This document shows, in pieces, positions 63,244-64,000 of a stretch of DNA of 64,000 nucleotides. The stretch is from Zwartia vadi (lineage in GTDB: Bacteria > Pseudomonadota > Gammaproteobacteria > Burkholderiales > Burkholderiaceae_B). Where the stretch lies: NCBI RefSeq assembly GCF_030410375.1, contig NZ_JAUHHE010000006.1, positions 124,001 to 188,000 on the forward strand, in the 5' to 3' direction. The position numbers were made by a program, and so were the translations under genes. How positions within the stretch are numbered: position 1 is the first letter of the stretch; the number at the start of each line of letters is the position of its first letter. The notes below the pieces were generated by a model. It was not told the origin of the DNA, made no database searches, and was given only the letters and a program-made list of their open reading frames with translations.

Positions 63244-64000
63244 ATGAAAACGCTAATGATGGCAGCTCTAAGTGCTGCTGTAATGATGACCTCTCACGCA
63301 GTTGCGCAAGAGCTGCCACGCACGCAGTTGAAAGTGGTTGGTGGCTTGAGCAATCTGACAGCCTATAAAGATTTTGAGCAACCCTTTTGGACTAAGACGA
63401 TTCCCGAACTATCGAAAGGTCGCGTCACTGCTGAAATTCAGGGATTCAACCAGATGGGATTGAAAGGTCCTGAACTGATGCGTCTGATTGGCCAGGGTGT
63501 CATTGAGTTTGGTACGGCCACTTTGTCATATTTCGCAAGCGACAACCCAATCAACGAGGCGATTGACTTGCCTGGCTTGGCCCCTGATGTCAAAACTGCG
63601 CGCGAAGTCACCAACTTGTTCGAACCTGTCTACGCAAAGCTTTACGGTGGCAGCAATAACGTCAAGATCCTTGGTTTGTCGCCATACCCCGCGCAAGTCA
63701 TTTTTTGTAATGCGCCGATCAAAGACCTGAGCGACTTGAAAGGCTTGAAAGTCCGCACCAGCAGTCGTACACAAGCCGAGTTTGTACAAGCGCTCGGCGG
63801 TACGAGTGTGACAATCGCCTTTGGTGAAGTCGTGCCAGCATTACAAAACAAGGTTGTGAATTGCGCGATTACAGGCTCGTTATCTGGCTACTCTGCCAAG
63901 TGGTACGAGGTTTCGACGCACTTGCTTGCCTTGCCAATTAACTGGAATCAGCAAATCCATGCCGTGAATCAAAAGGCATGGGACAAGATTGATCCAAAGG
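63244..64000 (+). CDS. TRAP transporter solute-binding protein DctP (5' part)
   Basis: The first 252 codons are present and the gene runs off the window. AGGAGA precedes the ATG. A signal peptide (MKTLMMAALSAAVMMTSHAVAQ) is followed by a DctP-type fold: ELMRLIGQGVIEFGTATLSYFA, then PAQVIFCNAPIKDLSDLKGLKVRTSSRTQAEFVQALGGTSVTIAFGEVVPALQNKVVNCAITGSLSG. The Arg in KVRTSS is the usual carboxylate ligand. Membrane subunits DctQM are expected downstream. Confidence 0.92.
   Translation, partial: MKTLMMAALSAAVMMTSHAVAQELPRTQLKVVGGLSNLTAYKDFEQPFWTKTIPELSKGRVTAEIQGFNQMGLKGPELMRLIGQGVIEFGTATLSYFASDNPINEAIDLPGLAPDVKTAREVTNLFEPVYAKLYGGSNNVKILGLSPYPAQVIFCNAPIKDLSDLKGLKVRTSSRTQAEFVQALGGTSVTIAFGEVVPALQNKVVNCAITGSLSGYSAKWYEVSTHLLALPINWNQQIHAVNQKAWDKIDPK

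Overview
The window reads as a betaproteobacterial chromosome, most likely order Burkholderiales, family Alcaligenaceae. Three things point there: a Bordetella-type backbone (diaA-dolP, argB-HAD-slmA, gpmA-envC-ctpA-moeB, rhodanese-grxC-secB-gpsA-trmL-comF, and rsmB-DUF4390-ntrY-ntrX as in the Bordetella plrSR locus), three Bug/TctC-type solute receptors, and azurin. Genus and species cannot be fixed from the sequence alone. No rRNA, tRNA, insertion sequence, phage or CRISPR array was recognised.

Layout. 1-26.7 kb is dense housekeeping: envelope maintenance (dolP, ctpA, envC), arginine synthesis, division control, glycolysis, protein export and redox, tRNA/rRNA modification (trmL, rsmB, rimO), initiator-tRNA formylation and deformylation (fmt, def), DNA uptake (dprA, comF), and an NtrYX-type two-component pair. 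26.8-32.8 kb is a urea ABC transporter (urtABCDE) behind an excellent sigma-54 promoter with a distant NtrC-like enhancer. A large nested palindrome lies between enhancer and promoter. 32.8-35.9 kb holds a 23-bp tandem repeat, a second copy of the palindromic element, and tcuAB (tricarballylate oxidation), closed by a bidirectional terminator. 35.9-39.9 kb is a minus-strand envelope/periplasm group (fatty acid hydroxylase-like, polysaccharide deacetylase-like, YVTN propeller, SMP-30 lactonase). 39.9-45.6 kb has an Lrp regulator, a MocR/PdxR-like regulator divergent from an omega-aminotransferase, and a gamma-glutamyltransferase.

45.6-58.2 kb is an unbroken minus-strand run of two modules. The 5' module (58.2-52.7 kb) encodes a biotin-dependent acyl-CoA carboxylase in three polypeptides plus a split NDP-forming acyl-CoA synthetase. 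It looks like a route that activates a carboxylic acid to its CoA thioester and then carboxylates it. The 3' module (52.7-45.65 kb) encodes a 7TMR-DISM histidine kinase, its probable response regulator, two secreted penicillin-V-acylase-like Ntn hydrolases, an outer-membrane-type protein, a one-TM protein and an ion-channel-like protein with an altered filter. A TrmB-family regulator (58.3 kb) is divergent from the carboxylase module. Matching 20-bp palindromes sit inside the -35/-10 spacer of the carboxylase promoter and of the promoter of the downstream tctC pair (59.3-61.3 kb), so regulator, transport receptors and carboxylase probably form one regulon.

The window ends with a LysR regulator, a DUF1445 hydro-lyase-like gene and the start of a TRAP transporter receptor. 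The strongest unexplained signals are the paired nested palindromes with compensatory base changes, the twin TrmB-type operators, and the Ntn-hydrolase signalling cassette.
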